Both the position numbers and the translations under genes were made by a program. Shown piece by piece: positions 25,202 through 37,978 of a stretch of 64,000 bases of DNA; position 1 is the stretch's first letter; every line of letters starts with the position of its first letter. Location of the stretch: assembly GCA_003971905.1 (NCBI GenBank), contig RSEE01000079.1, forward strand, positions 62,001-126,000, in the 5' to 3' direction. The notes under the pieces are model-generated. The model was not told the DNA's origin, made no database searches, and saw nothing but the letters and a program-made list of their open reading frames with translations. The DNA is from Moniliella sp. 'wahieum' (taxonomy: Eukaryota > Basidiomycota > Moniliellomycetes > Moniliellales > Moniliellaceae).

Positions 25202-28200
25202 ATGTCCGACTCAGAGCCTATGCCTGGGCCGCCCGCGCCTCCGCTCCACTCGTTGCCGCCCGAGCTCGCCGCCCTCTTTCCGGTGGCTTGCATCATTCTG
25301 GCCATGGCTCACCATCTGAATCGGGCAACCATGTGTCTCCTGCCGTGCCCAGCATGCTCCCCGGAAGTGCAGTCCACGACCAACTCCTGGCTCTCTTTGC
25401 ATCTTCCTCTACCGGTGCGATACCGGCCTCTTTCCTTCCTGCGCATGACCTAGGTGACCCAACCGACGATGAGCTAGACGAGGAAATGGGGGAGCAGTCG
25501 CCTGTATCAGTGAGCCTTGTCCCGCAAGAAGGCCTGCTGGTCTCGTCGGAACCAACTCCGGTGCAGGACCTGCAATATGTCCAGATCAGGGCCGGTGCTA
25601 CCTGCCTCTCAGTCCATGCAGCATCCCTTGTTCTTGGCCGAAGCCCCATGTCGCCAGCTCTCCACCCGGCCTCAGCACTGATAGAATTGGGGCCTGGAAC
25701 AGGCATCAGTCGGCCCCATGCAACCATCGATCTGCAACTCTGTCCCCCCTGCCTACGAGTGCATGGCAAGCACGGCCTCCGTCTGAATGGCCGGCCATGC
25801 GAAGCGGGAGAAACTGTACCGCTGGAATACGGGTACGCGTTGGCCTTCTCATGCATACCATAAGGCTGCGAATGTGAATGCTGATCAAAGTTCCTTTTCC
25901 AGATCCATCTCTACGATCCAGATCCTGAACCAATGTCTGGAGCTCCATGTTCCCTCCGATGCCGACGCACCTGGGCTTCAACATACCAAGTCGGAAGACC
26001 CCATGCTCGGACTTTTAATGGGGACCGAACACGCCTCTCCATCCGAACTGCCTTCCACGCTCTCGCCCACTGTGGCCAAGGAACTGATCCAAGCTGTTAA
26101 TGCTGTGGGTGCCGGTATGTCTAGGAAACGGAAGGGCAGTCCTGGATCGGACGACTCGGACCTGTTTGGCGGTGGCAACGACTCGGACGAAGCCGAATTT
26201 GGGGCCGCGAGACTGCCCATCAATTTTTGCAAGCAGCAGCAGCTGCTGCTGCTGCCACAGGACCCCCTTCCTCTTTCCCCCTTGCCCTGTCGGCGCCGGA
26301 AGATGGGCAAGGTCTTAATGTCGACCCAGTCGAACGTCGCATGTCTACCTTGGGTCTGGAAGCCTTTGGCTCCCACACCTCTTCCGCTGCCGGCCTGACG
26401 GATTCTGACATTTTCCAAATCTTCCCCGCGCTGTCTACTTCGCCAACGCCCAAGCCTGCCGTTTCGCCCGAGCCCACCCATGCAACCGACCAGTCCTCCA
26501 CTCCCAACGCGCCCTCGCCTGGGACCGTGGATGTGCCGTTGCAGGACACGGCTGAAGCCCAGGGAACCTGCCAGAACAAGTTGGGACAGCTTTCGCCCGT
26601 TCCTTCAAGCACTGCCTCGGCACCACAACCGGAACGCACCCCATCCCATGAAGAAGGGGGTGCGTGCCCCCCTCCCCCTGCCGTGCCTGATCCTGGCTTG
26701 CCACAGACGTGCCTGAGCCTCCTGCAGTCACTTCTGGTACAGCTTCAGGGGCAGCGGAAGAAGCTGTTTCGGTGCCACCACCCCCTCCTGTCCCCACATG
26801 CCCGTCCCCGCCTGTTGAGGTACCTCCGCCCCCGGTACCATCCCCATTACCGGAGTCGGGTGGTCATGGTCCTGCGAAAGACAATTCTCCTGTTACCAGG
26901 GCTCCAGTGGTGATGGATTTGACCCAGCTCTCGTCTCCTAAAACGTCCCCGACAGTTTCGGTCCCAGCCAAAAGCAAGAGCAGTGCAAAGCCCAGTCCAT
27001 CGTTTGCGCCTCCTCCCGCTTCCAATCCCGCGGCGTTGGCGTACTACCATGCCATCCATGGTGCCTCCATCTCCTTCCTTCTCCCTCCGCCTCGACTCCG
27101 GCTGTGCCATACCCCCCAGCCACACTCGGGTACCCACCTAGTTTCCCTTCGTTGGGTCCGCTGGGAATGCCGGGGGTCCTGCCCGGTATGCTCCCAGGTC
27201 TGTACCCCGGGGGTGCAACTTCATTCATGCCGCCATTTTCTCCCGGATACCCTGGTCTGTCACCCTTTGCCATGGTTCCTCCCATGTTCCCTTACGCCCC
27301 ACCAGCAGCACCGGGTGCAACTGGGTCGCATGTATCCCCTACCCCGCCACGGGCGTCTCGACGTTCGCCAGCTACCCGTGCCTCTCCCGGCACCAGCAAA
27401 CGGTCTTCTCAATCGCCAGGTTCCCTTTGGCAAGCACAACAAGTACAACAAGTGCAACAAGCACAGCCAGCACAGCAAGCACAGCAAGTACAGCAAGTGC
27501 TCCAGGTCCTCCCATCAAGATCATTGTTGCGCCAGCACCAGCGGAAGCTGACCCGGCTGCGTCCCTTCCGGGTCCGATCGAATCGCTGCTGGATGGTCCT
27601 CCGATCGTTCACCACGGCGGAGCGCTCTACTTGCACCCCGACGTGTTTGGTACACTTTCCTCGGGGGAGATCGAAAGCTTAGAGCGAGCTGGGATTCAAG
27701 AAGCACTTCAACGATTGCAATCCACCCTCGTTGTGTTTCTCCGTGCCAAACTCAAGGCGCGCAAGGCCGCTGGGCCTTCCACCCCAAGTTCAGGTTCAGG
27801 TCCAGGTTCAGGATCCGGATCCGGATCCGGATCCGGCGCCAACTCGCCTTTCCGATCCCGAAGTTCCAAGCGGCACGCGCGCACCGGTGCCGATGGCAGT
27901 CCTGCCCCTTCTCCTGCGCATTCGCGTGCTGGGTCTCCCGTGCGCCGGATCGCGCACAGCCGCACCACTTCGCCCATTCGATCCACGTTGCGCACGACAA
28001 AGGCATTGTCCACAGCCACGTCGTTGGCCCACCCCCCTGCCGTTGGATCCCCACTTGCCTCGACGTTGGCGCCGTTGCCACCTGCAAACGTTTCTATGCC
28101 CCAGGAGTCCGGGGGGAGGGGCAAGCTGCCGGGACCGCCGAGGAAACGGCCGAGTTGCAGGATGCGCTACCGTTGGACTTTGATCAGTTTGATAACTTGA

Positions 28201-28232
28201 CCTTCCCCGAGCCGCCTAGCCTAGACGACTAG
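25202..28232 (+). CDS. FHA-domain protein with low-complexity tail, Fhl1-like without visible forkhead (frame breaks)
   Basis: FHA domains bind phosphothreonine; in fungi one such family is the ribosomal-gene regulator Fhl1. ATG at 25202 gives MSDSEPMPGPPAPP. An FHA-like block follows: YVQIRAG, LGRSP, GISRPHATI (the Arg and Ser/His of the family), HGKHGLRLNG and PLEYG. An intron is proposed at 25833..25902 (donor GTACGC, acceptor TTCCAG). A basic patch SRKRKGSPGSDDSD may be a nuclear signal. Long Pro/Ser/Ala regions change frame several times. A conserved-looking block then reads DGPPIVHHGGALYLHPDVF with a following helix, and the C-terminus is acidic (LPLDFDQFDNLTFPEPP) at TAG 28230. No forkhead helices are visible. 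A nuclear regulator is inference. Confidence 0.6.
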
Positions 28233-28372
28233 ACCCGTCCGCCCCCCCACCCCGCCCGCACGTGCGCACGCGCCCTGTCCTCAAGGCACCAAGTGCTTCA
28301 AGTGCTCGAAGGGTGAAAAGGGAGGGAAGGACTTGTATGCGGTTGTGCCCGGTGGGGAGGCGGGGCTAACAG

Positions 28373-28840
28373 CTAACACAACACGGTAGTAGCGTCCAAC
28401 GCCATTCTTGGCCACATATTTGCAATGTTCCCCACTGCATCCATTGTTGCCATCCCAATGCAATGCGGAATCGAAGTGCTCTCGCAGTAAGCATGACTGA
28501 CGAGCACTCGATTCGCCAATCCATCATCAGCATCATCTGTACTACCATCGGCCATCTGGATCAATACGATCGATGGCCACGTCGGCAAGGGATAAGAAAC
28601 AGGGCTGCCATACACTCCAACCACGCCCCCCTCCACGGGGCATGTGGTGTGGGTGGATTCGACAGGCGCTTGGCCAGCCATCATGTATCCTGCTTCGCCA
28701 GCGCCCGAGCGGTGCTGCGTCCCTCCAGCTCCAGCTGGTGAACGTTGAGTTGAGTTGATCTCGGCTGTCGACAAAGACAAACGCTGGGAGCCCCGCTGCT
28801 CCCAACACCCGAACGTTTCAGGTGCGGTCCAATCAAACAT
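28373..28840 (-). CDS. Hypothetical protein, 155 aa
   Basis: A single open frame starts [17 protein letters not shown] and runs between the FHA gene and RPS1 without a frame break. It contains several Cys residues and an acidic segment ([11 protein letters not shown]). I see no signal peptide, membrane span or known domain. It would be divergent from RPS1, with about 220 bp between starts. Composition is less biased than in shadow frames, which is the only support. Confidence 0.3.
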   Translation of the reverse strand: MFDWTAPETFGCWEQRGSQRLSLSTAEINSTQRSPAGAGGTQHRSGAGEAGYMMAGQAPVESTHTTCPVEGGVVGVYGSPVSYPLPTWPSIVLIQMADGSTDDADDGLANRVLVSHAYCESTSIPHCIGMATMDAVGNIANMWPRMALDATTVLC

Positions 28841-28936
28841 GTCAACCTTTCAATTTGCACGGCCGCGCACGTAGGCCCGGCGGAATAGAATGCTGCGGCA
28901 TTTCGACGGGGAATGACACTGGCCGTGCGCCTCCTG

Positions 28937-28980
28937 CTGTCGGGGTGCTACCCCAACCCTACGTCCCGACAGTAGGGTTG
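28937..28980. promoter_or_regulatory. Nested inverted repeats with AACCCTA boxes upstream of RPS1
   Basis: CAACCCTAC (28954-28962) and GTAGGGTTG (28972-28980) form a perfect 9-bp inverted repeat with a 9-nt spacer. Interlocked with it, CTGTCGGG (28937-28944) pairs with CCCGACAG (28965-28972). The site lies about 80-120 bp before the RPS1 start. Its position and the AACCCTA heptamer shared with RPS17 and ARF1 suggest a promoter element. Confidence 0.5.
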
Positions 28981-29058
28981 TCTGGCGTCTGCATCCACTT
29001 CGCTTGCTGCCCGCCTCTCGCTCGTCGCTCTCGTCGCCAGCAAGCCCCGCTACCCAAG

Positions 29059-29836
29059 ATGGCGATCGGCAAGAACAAGAAGCTCGGCAAGAAGGGCATG
29101 AAGAAGAAGACGGTGGACCCCATGTCGCGCAAGGTGTGGCATGACATTCGGGCTCCTACCTTCTTGACAACCGCACTGTGGGCAAGACGATTGTCAACAA
29201 GTCCCAAGGTCTGGTCAACGCCAACGACTCGCTCAAGGGCCGCATTGTCGAAGCTTCGCTCGCCGACCTGAACAAGGACGAGGAGCAGTCGTTCCGCAAG
29301 TTCTCGCTGCGTGTGGATGAGGTCCAGGGCCGCTCTTGCCTGACCAACTTCCACTCGATGAACTTCACCACGGACAAGATCCGTTCGCTGGTTCGCAAGT
29401 GGCAGACGACGATTGGAGCTCACCGGACGTGAAGCTGACCGACGGCTACGTTGTGCGTCGTTTGTGATTGCCTTTACCAAGCGCCGCTCCAACAGCGTGT
29501 CCAAGACGACCTATGCCCATCGGCCCAGGTGCGCGCGATCCGGCAAAAGATGTTCCAGATCATCAAGCGCGAGATTGAGACGTGCGACATTAAGGAGCTG
29601 GTTCAGAAGCTGATTCCGGAGGTGATTGGCCGGGAATTGAGAAGTCCACCCGTGGCATTTACCCGCTCAAGGACGTTTTCGTTCACAAGGTCAAGATCAT
29701 CAAGAAGCCCAAGTTTGACGTGTCGCGTCTGGTTGAGCTTCACGGTGGTGCGGCCAACGTGGTGGGTGCTGAGGACTTGGGTGCCAAGGTTAAGAGCGCC
29801 GAGTTTGTTGAGCCCACCCCTCTGGCCAGCGTGTAA
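29059..29836 (+). CDS. RPS1: Small-subunit ribosomal protein eS1 (S3Ae; frame breaks)
   Basis: Structural 40S protein (yeast Rps1, human RPS3A). ATG at 29059 gives [20 protein letters not shown]. Conserved segments follow in different frames: [99 protein letters not shown], and the terminal [11 protein letters not shown] before TAA 29834-29836. Five one-base losses (near 29164, 29424, 29459, 29519 and 29635) join these. The 778 observed bases plus five make exactly 261 codons, the usual eS1 length. The protein is otherwise conserved, so base-calling error is more likely than a pseudogene. No intron is needed. It is convergent with MON2. Confidence 0.93.
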
Positions 29837-30347
29837 GCGGGAGGGAACCGCCTACCCTGTTACCAAAATGACACTATTGGTTGTTGCGTCGCATTGTGCC
29901 GTGCCGGTGCGCAGGGCGTCTCTGTTGACTACCTCGTGGTCGTCATGCTCGCTCCTACTTCACCTCCGTTTCCCCCCTGATTCCGGGGGTTGGCATGTGA
30001 CACTCAAAACAATCGTGATGCCCCATGGCTATGTATGACTCTGGTTTGATGTAGAAGTTATGTTACCGCATGGGCGCCCCATCTGCGGTGTGCCCGACAC
30101 GGTACGCCCCAGACAGATGCGAGCAAGAGGCAAACGAAAGCGAAAGGTGAATGCAAAGAGGTATCCATATTCAAATCAAGGCAAGCCCAGCACACGACCG
30201 ACAAGCACAAGACATTTGTGCGCCAGCAACTCGGGGCGGGCCATGCCCAAGGGCCGCACGGGTCCGACCCGACCGAGATGGAAAAGTGCAGAGGGTAGAT
30301 CGGGAGGCAACGTCGGAGGGGCACGGGGACCGAGGTGCCCACCGCCG
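29837..30347. other. Convergent 3' region between RPS1 and MON2
   Basis: About 510 bp that must hold both 3' UTRs. No gene or repeat array was seen. Open frames here continue from the antisense of MON2. Confidence 0.6.
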
Positions 30348-33300
30348 TTAGTCCTTCCCCTGGAACAGAATACGTAGCGCGCAGATCGGCGGTTTGGGCA
30401 AGGGGAGGGGCACGACACGCAAGCGCGAGCAAAACGCCATACAAGGCGAGCAAGTGACTGCGCGGCGACTCGACTCCCGTGGGGAGAGTAGCAAATCGCG
30501 CGACAGCCTCGGGGGCAGTGTGCATCTCTCCCAGCTGGGCCAGGAGGTAGTTGACTTCCTCAGTCCGTACACGCACGAAGGGCAGCGCTGGTCCGACCAG
30601 GCGGGCATCCGCCTCGTACGCACGCAACGTTGTCTGACACCGCTCCAGCAACAATGGGAGCACATGCAAGCTCACGCGGGCGCGGGCGGCGGCCGTACCC
30701 CCTCCTGAGGCTCGGCTTGGCGGACAGGTACCGTGCCCCCGGTGCTAGAAGCCAGGAATAGCAATTCCAACACCCAGTACGCCGTCAGTTCCCGGGGCTC
30801 GAGCTGGATCGGATCGAGCGTTCCTTGTGCCAAATCGTTTGCAAGGTCGTCCCACTCTTCATCGTGCTCGGCGCGGAGGTACAAGCGACTGGCCCGCACC
30901 AGCGCCTTGCCAAACCGCTCAATCGTCTCGGTTGGGACTGCCTCGCGGCCAATCGCATCCAGCACCACCGTCTCAATCGTCGAGAGAAGCACAAGATCAA
31001 ACACCTGGTCATCGTGCAGGTGTTCATGCACATTCGCATCCAAGCTGAGCATGTCTGGCGCTCTTGGTCCAAGTTGGGTTCCAACGCCCGCTCCAGCAGC
31101 ATCACAATTGTGTCCCATACCGCCGGCACCGTGTCGCCCAGCTCGAGCTCCTCCAAGGCCGGAATAGCGAGACGCAAGATATAGCACGCTACTACGAGGG
31201 CCTCCTGCCACAATGGGCGTTCCGCACCACTCGAGCTCGCGGGTGGGCAACGGTACCGCCGTTGGATCGGTACAGCAAGCGTCTCGAGAACAGTAAGGAG
31301 GGCCCGCTGGGTGTATATCTCATGCACACGGTGCAACTCAAGAAAGAGGGCTTGGATGTCACTCAGGCACGTCTTGGACAACGCCACGTAGGAAAAGGGG
31401 CCGAGGTCGGGGAGGAAGGCAAGGGAGACCAAGTGAGCCAGCTGCTCTAGGCGCAATGCCTTGGCACCAGCGACGGACGTATCGAGTTTGAGGACCAGTG
31501 CGCACCGCTGCCTGGAGCGGCGACAGCGCATCCATATCGCCTGCGCCAGCTGGAGAAACGGTACGTTCGCGTCGGGGCGGGCTGAAGAGAAGAACAGCAT
31601 CCAGACGTCAAAGAGCGCACGGAGCCGGTCCAGGTCAAAGAACGACCGAGTATGGGTGTAGATGTGCCCCACGGCACGCACGACAGAGAGAAGGTTGTCC
31701 TGCGTGAGATGAGTGAGCGTCACTGGCGTTCGGCCGAGTGGCATCCGCAAGTCTCTCATTAACGAGAGACATCGCTCCCATGCAGCCTGTTGAGCCGTAA
31801 AGAAGCTTTGCTTCTCCTCCTCCGCCTCCCAGGAGGGCTGTGCTCGGCCTCCACAACACGAACCAATGCGTCAAGAGCCGCCTGGGCCACGGCTGCAGGG
31901 CCCTCTCGTACGGCTGCATCGATCAGCTGCAGCAACTCTGCCCAGATCGTGCTGAAGGCCGGGGCGGAAAGGATCAGAGTCCATACCACTTCAGATAGCA
32001 GCTTGCCCAGTGCTTGGAGAGCCAGGGCTCGTGTCGCTACAGCCGCTTGGGCACTCTCCCGCGCCTCGGCCAGAGCTTGCTGTGACCACTCCGCCTCTCC
32101 CGACACGCTTGAAGTCCGCCCTCGTCGCGACTTTTCCCGCGACGTGTCAAGCTGCTGCCGCACCTGGTGGAGTGCAGTCAGTTGCCGCTCTCGCAGGGTG
32201 CCCAAAAGGGGGAAGAGAATCGAGAGCAGCAGTTCCTGCCACAGGGCAGGGGAGAATGAAGCACCGTAGGTAGTCAGGATCTGGAACGCAGTACTAATGC
32301 TTGCCGCGCGAATATCAGGGCGGTCGTCGACGGCAGGTGATGACGCGAGAAGCGAGAAGAGATGGGTCCACATGCTGCTCTGAGGCGCAGCCGTATGCGC
32401 CGCACGGCGGATCCAATCCGCCACCACGCCCTCGACTCCAGCCACGGCGGAAAGTGCGACAGCTGAATCGTCATGCTGGGCCATGTACTCGGTCAACACT
32501 TCGAGTCCCATCCGCAGCTCCGAGTCAGTCAACTGGGCTACCAAACGCGGTGCCACCACCTGCATCAACACGGCAAAGCCCATTGACAAGCGAAGGAGAG
32601 GTATAATGTTTGCCCTTGGGCGCGTCAGAGGGGCCGTCGCTGCAGGCAGCATGGCAGCAGTCGAACACGGGTGCCCATCCGGCTGTCATCTGCGAACCAC
32701 GAACATCGAGGATCTTGTGCAGGCTCTCCAGGGCCAGCTGACGAATTTCCACCTCCACCGCAGTCGCGCGGCGGTAAAGCAGCACAGCCTGAGATCGCAA
32801 TGCTGAAGGATCTGAGTTTGGATCCGTGCCTGTTCCTCCTCGTCCTCCTGTGCCACACTGCTCTGCGGCAGTGATCATAAGCTCGTCCAGAAGCGTTGCG
32901 GCTTGTAGGCGAACGCGGACCGGAATTGCCTCGTCGGTCACCTGCTCCAAAAGATGAACAACAACCACGTTCCACCCCCTCTCGGGAGGAGCATGCACGA
33001 GGCGGTCCCGGTTCAGGCGCCAGGCCTGAACGAGAAAAGGAAGCAAGATGCTGTGTCCCCGTGTATCGACGTAGAGCGGGTGGAGGGGCTTCTTACGTTT
33101 TGCCATCTCGGGCACCGGTAGTCCCAGCGAGCTCAACACCGCCTCAGCCACAGCAGGATAGAACCCAGACCCGCCGGCGCTCACTTCGGCAACGGCTGAC
33201 AAAAACTGAGTCAAGGCCTCGGGGAGGGAGGACGTGTGGAAAATAATATCGGAAATCGCGCTGTGCACGGCCTTGGGGGTGGCATTGATCAGCACTACAG

Positions 33301-35518
33301 GCACCTCCGTTGCCGTGTCCACGGGCGCCACAGAGAAAGGCAAGGCGGGGTGGGGAAAGTCGGCCTTGAGAGTAGTCAGAGTTGTGGTAGGCTCCGGGTG
33401 TTCGCGCAAGACGAAAGTGGCAGCACCCATTGTCGTCAGAGCATGGTCCCAATATACCCAAGCCTGCGCTGAGAGTGTCCAGTATCCGCAGGAGCGCCAA
33501 CAGCGCTGCCACGTTCCGCCCCGACAGACCACGGCTGTCGGGAGAGCCCATCGCTGCCACCACACTAGCCGGCACAGCGTACACGGCGAGCGCATCCAAA
33601 GGGCATCCCGCTGTGTCCCAAAGCCTAGCAAGCCAGCTGCGGTGGCCCAAGCTTGCCATGCGGCCAGCGTCTCGGCAAATACTGCATCGTCACTGCGAGT
33701 CTTGAGCGTAAACCGAAACGAAGCCAGCAGGGCAGGCGAGACGGCTTCGACCATCCGGCTGGTCGCCTCGAGCTCAGCAGGGACTTTCGAAGTCTCGCCA
33801 GGCACAGCCAGAGCGCTGCTTGGGTTCTCGCTGGATCGCGTCGCGTGCGCACCTCACCTCCTCAGCAACGCAGCAGGTCACATTGCAAAGCGAAAAAAGA
33901 GCCAAGACGGGGGCATATTCGGGCGAGGTGCTAGGAGCATCGGACTTGTCCAGTTGGTCCAGCACTTGCATCGCCGGCACTGCCGTGACGGAGAGGAGAT
34001 GCCTGCTGGAATCATCCGTCAGGCCTTTGATCCCACCCAACACCCCGGCAGCCGCCTGATAGAGTGTGTTGGCCGTGCTGGGCTTGTCATCGTTCGCTTC
34101 TTGATCTGCTCGTCTCTCAACACATCTGGATCCAACAGTCCAGGGTCTTGAAGCACCACGTCGCGTAAATGTTCCACCAGACTTCTGACCAAACCGACAC
34201 CTGTCGGGCCAGGCGTCTCCGTCCCAGGTCGTCGTCGGTTTTGGAAGGTTCTTGTCATCGTACTGCCGCCAAAAATGGAGGACCAATTGGGGATCGTGGG
34301 TTAAGCTCCTCAAGACCTCAAGTGCCAGAACGCGTTGCCACGCCAACGCGAAGCCTACCTGGCTTGTACCGCTGGAAGAGTCTGATGAGTCGCGTGGGTT
34401 CCGCTTGGTTGGGAGCATTCTGAGAAGTAGGTTGAGCAATACCTCAGCCTCAATTGGGAGTTCGCTCGAAAACTTGCGCAGTAGCAAGTACAAGAGTCGC
34501 ACGAGCCGGACTTGAATACTAAAGCTCAATCCTCCTCCGCTTAACTCGACGCCGTGGCTGGTACTGAGCGCGCCAATAAGCATAGGGCAGGTCTTGTCCT
34601 TTAGCACCATCTGCAACTCTGGATGGACCGTACCTTGAGCACCGCCCCACGACAGGGGCGACTGAAACAGTTTGATGGTATGTCAGCACAGACTCGAGCA
34701 GCTCGAGGCAGAACGTGATCCTAGGTGCTGTGGGTAGATCAAGAAACTGAGCCAAGACAAACTCGCCTTGGGCGAGATGATTCAAGTCAGAGATAACGAG
34801 GTAGGCGTCCATTGAGCAAGGGAAGAGGGTCACTGCCTCGGCCAGCCCAGGCACAGTGAGGGTCATGGCGGCCAAAGGCGCAGCGGCAGCAGCTGCAAAG
34901 GATTTAAAGGTTAGTACATGACAATCCTAGCAAGAAGAAAAGAACCACCTTCCTCGCCCCCGCCCTTGATGGAATTGAGGTGTGCGTCCTCGTCGACGAC
35001 CTTATCGAGGAGGGTCATGATGGCGGAGCGAAGCGTGGCAGCAGCAGTGCTGCTCACAAGAGCGACCTTAGCGCTCTCCTGGTAGGAAAAGCAAATTCGC
35101 AGCAGATCGGCAAGCGGGGCCCCGTGAATCTGCGGATAGGTGGTAATGAGCGAGCCGACAGTCTGGAGCAGCTTGAGCTGTGCATCTACGTCGGCCGAAC
35201 GCTGGGCAAGAGAGGGGAGCAGCGCAAGACAGCTGGGAGGGTAGCATCGGAAACGACGTGCATGGCGACAACCCGCTGCAGCAGGGCTGTACCTAGAGTG
35301 AGCACTTGGGCGACTTGATTTCGCATGCAAGCACGATGGGAGCAGGAGCAGGTTGTGGAGGGGGTCGGGCGCGGTGTCGGCGGCGCTGCGGGCGAGGGTG
35401 GCGTCGTACTCGGTGCGGAGTGCGAGAGGGCAGCGTCGCACGCGTGGCGTACATCGGGATGGCGGCGCTTGGTCTCCGACGCAAGCACCGCCAGGTCGGC
35501 GACGAGCATCCCGGACAT
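30348..35518 (-). CDS. MON2: Mon2-like protein (large Arf-GEF-related, DCB/HUS/HDS scaffold; frame breaks)
   Basis: Mon2 is a large peripheral Golgi/endosome protein that works with Dop1 in endosome-to-Golgi traffic. It resembles Arf GEFs but lacks the Sec7 domain. ATG at 35518 gives MSGMLVADLAVLASETKRRH, the N-terminal DCB helix. Further marks are LLQTVGSLITTYPQIHGAPL and KVALVSSTAAATLRSAIMTL followed by DKVVDEDAH. An intron lies at 34893..34948 (branch GTACTAACC). Long alpha-helical repeat sequence follows, for example FSSELPIEAEVLLNLLLRML and ALVVACYILRLAIPALEELE, to the stop at 30348. About 5.1 kb encodes roughly 1,700 residues, normal for Mon2. At least eight frame changes are needed. 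No Sec7 motif was seen, supporting Mon2 over Sec7/Gea. The role of its neighbour ARF1, 29 kb away, is not implied by position. Confidence 0.82.
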
Positions 35519-37369
35519 GCTGGCAGCCAGCGTCTGCGCCCGCGTCGGTGTGGTGGTGGTGGTGGGCGCAATCGAGCTGGGCCGCGATGATCGATGATCG
35601 ATGAACTCGATTAGCGCTTAGCCTTGAACTTGAACGTTCAAGTTGAACCGGCGCTGAATGTTGAACGTTTGAATCTTGAATGCCAGCACCCAAGGACCTG
35701 TGCTTACGTACAGTGTGTCAAGGAATGGGGGCGAGGCGACGCCCTACACTGGCCATAAAGTACGCGGTTGTGCGGGTTAGCTGAAAAGTATAGCTACGCT
35801 GCCACGCTAAGGACGATTGCACTGTACAAGGCAAGATAGGAAGCAGTCAGAGATCGCTTCATGTACGCTCCTGACGCTAGTCCGGCCATGTGTGCCACAG
35901 CGTGAAAAGAAAGGAAAGGAAGGAGACGCAGGGAAACCAACCTCCGATGCGCTCGAGAGGAGGAACAATGGGAAGACTTCAAGCTTCACGGGCGAAGACG
36001 GACTCGCAAGCCTGGCGGAGCCTATGCACTTTCTTCGCCTCCCTGCCCCCGGTCCCAAATCTCGTTCCCAAATCCAACCAAGTCCGATCGTGGCTAGCCA
36101 CAGACCATCTGTTACGACGGGTCACTCTGGTCTGGCTCCGTCGCCTAAACGATACATCTATACTCCGTTGCGCCTCAACGGAGCATGCTTGTTACTTGGT
36201 TCCATATCAACCTGTGTGCGACCAAGATTGAGTCTCTTTGCCGGGTCTGGACCCACGTTTCCTGATCTTGGTGTCCCCTTTTCGTTGTGGGATCTCCCTT
36301 CAGACTGAAGACTTCTACGTTTTTCTTGCTGAAGGGCGGAGAACCTGTCCATTACTTTAGGCCTTTTTCGTGTTGTTTGTTGACCACCAGTGGTCTAGAG
36401 CCCATCGGCCTTCAGTGACGTGGCCCGATGCACACAGTGCACCGGGGCAGTGAGTTCCGGCCCTTCCACGAGTTTCCACTGGCCTCCAGGCCAGGAGCCT
36501 ATCAAGGCCCATAGCTCTAGCTCTCCTTAGCTCTTGAATGCCATCTCCATCCATCATCGCCAGCATCGCTAGCTAGGCCTGTGACATTGTTGGCTGTTGT
36601 TGTTCCTATAGAACATTTCCCTACTTTTGATCTGTGTTCCTTTGAGATCTGAGCTCAGATCTGAGATCTGATAGCCATTCGCCATTTGCATTACTCTTCC
36701 TCTTTCTTCTAGAAGTCGTATGTTGCTTCCTTAAAGTTCCTGTCTGTATAGCCTTTGTTTGATCATTGTTTTTCCCCTAGCGTGCAATTTTGTAACGACA
36801 CATCTCCTTAGGCCTTAGGCCTTAAGAATCCACTCTTGGCTTGAAGCTTGACCCACCAGGCACAGCAACGCCCGTGTTACTCGCTATATATAGCTCAGCG
36901 CTCCCCAGCCGTCCCACACTGACCTGCTTCAGCGACCACTCTTGGTCTCCCGAATCTCTCCGTCCAGGCATCCTTTGTCACATGTCAGTGCGTAAGCAGG
37001 TCGGACAAATCACATCCCTTCCACGGTGTGATTTATTCGACCCCCATCTGTTCTGTGCCTGAGGCCTGACAGGCTCCTCTCTTGGAATGCTATTAGGCCT
37101 TAGGACCATCACATGTCACATGCATAATCGACATCCCCTCTGCCTTTCATGGGTTATGAGCCCGCGTTTTCTCCGCAGCGAGACTGCCGACCTCGCCTGT
37201 CCGCCTGAGCCCAGTCACTCGCGCGGTCACCGGCATCCAGTGCATGATGGTGGAAACCCGCAGCGGTGCCTCAGTATAGACGCCCTACCCGTCCTCCAAA
37301 CCCCGCAAAGAAGACTTCAAGCTTCAATCCATCTCCAGCTTTAAAAGTCTCAGCCTCTGAGATCTGTGA

Positions 37370-37470
37370 AGAGTACTGAGTCTCAGTACTGAGTACTGAC
37401 TGGTAGTACTGAACTCAGGTACTGAGTATTGGGTCTCGGTACTGAGTATGAGTACGTACTGTTGAGTACG
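37370..37470. repeat. AGTACTG heptamer array
   Basis: Imperfect copies of palindrome AGTACT plus G, interrupted by variants such as GGTACTGAGTATTG. Confidence 0.8.
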
Positions 37471-37921
37471 AAGTACGGATCCCGCAGCGATATCCTACAA
37501 GGTTGAATGATCGATTAATGATTAATGATTAAACTGATTGTTAATTCTGTGGCAGGAATTGTCCCTTCCTGTCTTGACATCTACGTCAACGCGTCAACCT
37601 TCGGGCCAACCTATATCAATAACGTCCTGCGTCGATCTACAGCCAGGCATGCTCTGTGCATACTAACGCAACCTTGTCATGCATGTCACGCAAGCCGAGA
37701 TACCTAATTGTCAGAGAGGCATATCACCTCGTCTTGACTCCGTTCTTCGGATCCGCCAATGTAGGGTTTCAAGCTTCAAGAGCTTCACAAGCTTCAAGCT
37801 TCAGCTCTTCAGCTTCAAGCTCGATAATCGGTAAACTCGATAAAGATAAACTGTCTGGCAGTACTCAGTACTCAATGGACTCTCCACCTGCAAGGGAAAG
37901 TACTCCTAAACGTGGTTAGCC

Positions 37922-37978
37922 GGTTAGGCCTTAGGCCTTAGGCCTCAGGTCGGTGAGGCCTTACCTTAGGCCTTAAGC
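37922..37978. repeat. AGGCCTT heptamer array
   Basis: Three perfect copies of palindrome AGGCCT plus T are followed by two degenerate ones. Confidence 0.85.

Noticed and set aside
29059-29836. RPS1 as a pseudogene or a case of programmed frameshifting
   Set aside because: Five separate shifts with no shared slippery signal, full protein conservation and exact codon total after repair make sequence error far more likely.
33234-34151. 305-aa plus-strand ORF
   Set aside because: Antisense to MON2 and without any recognisable motif.
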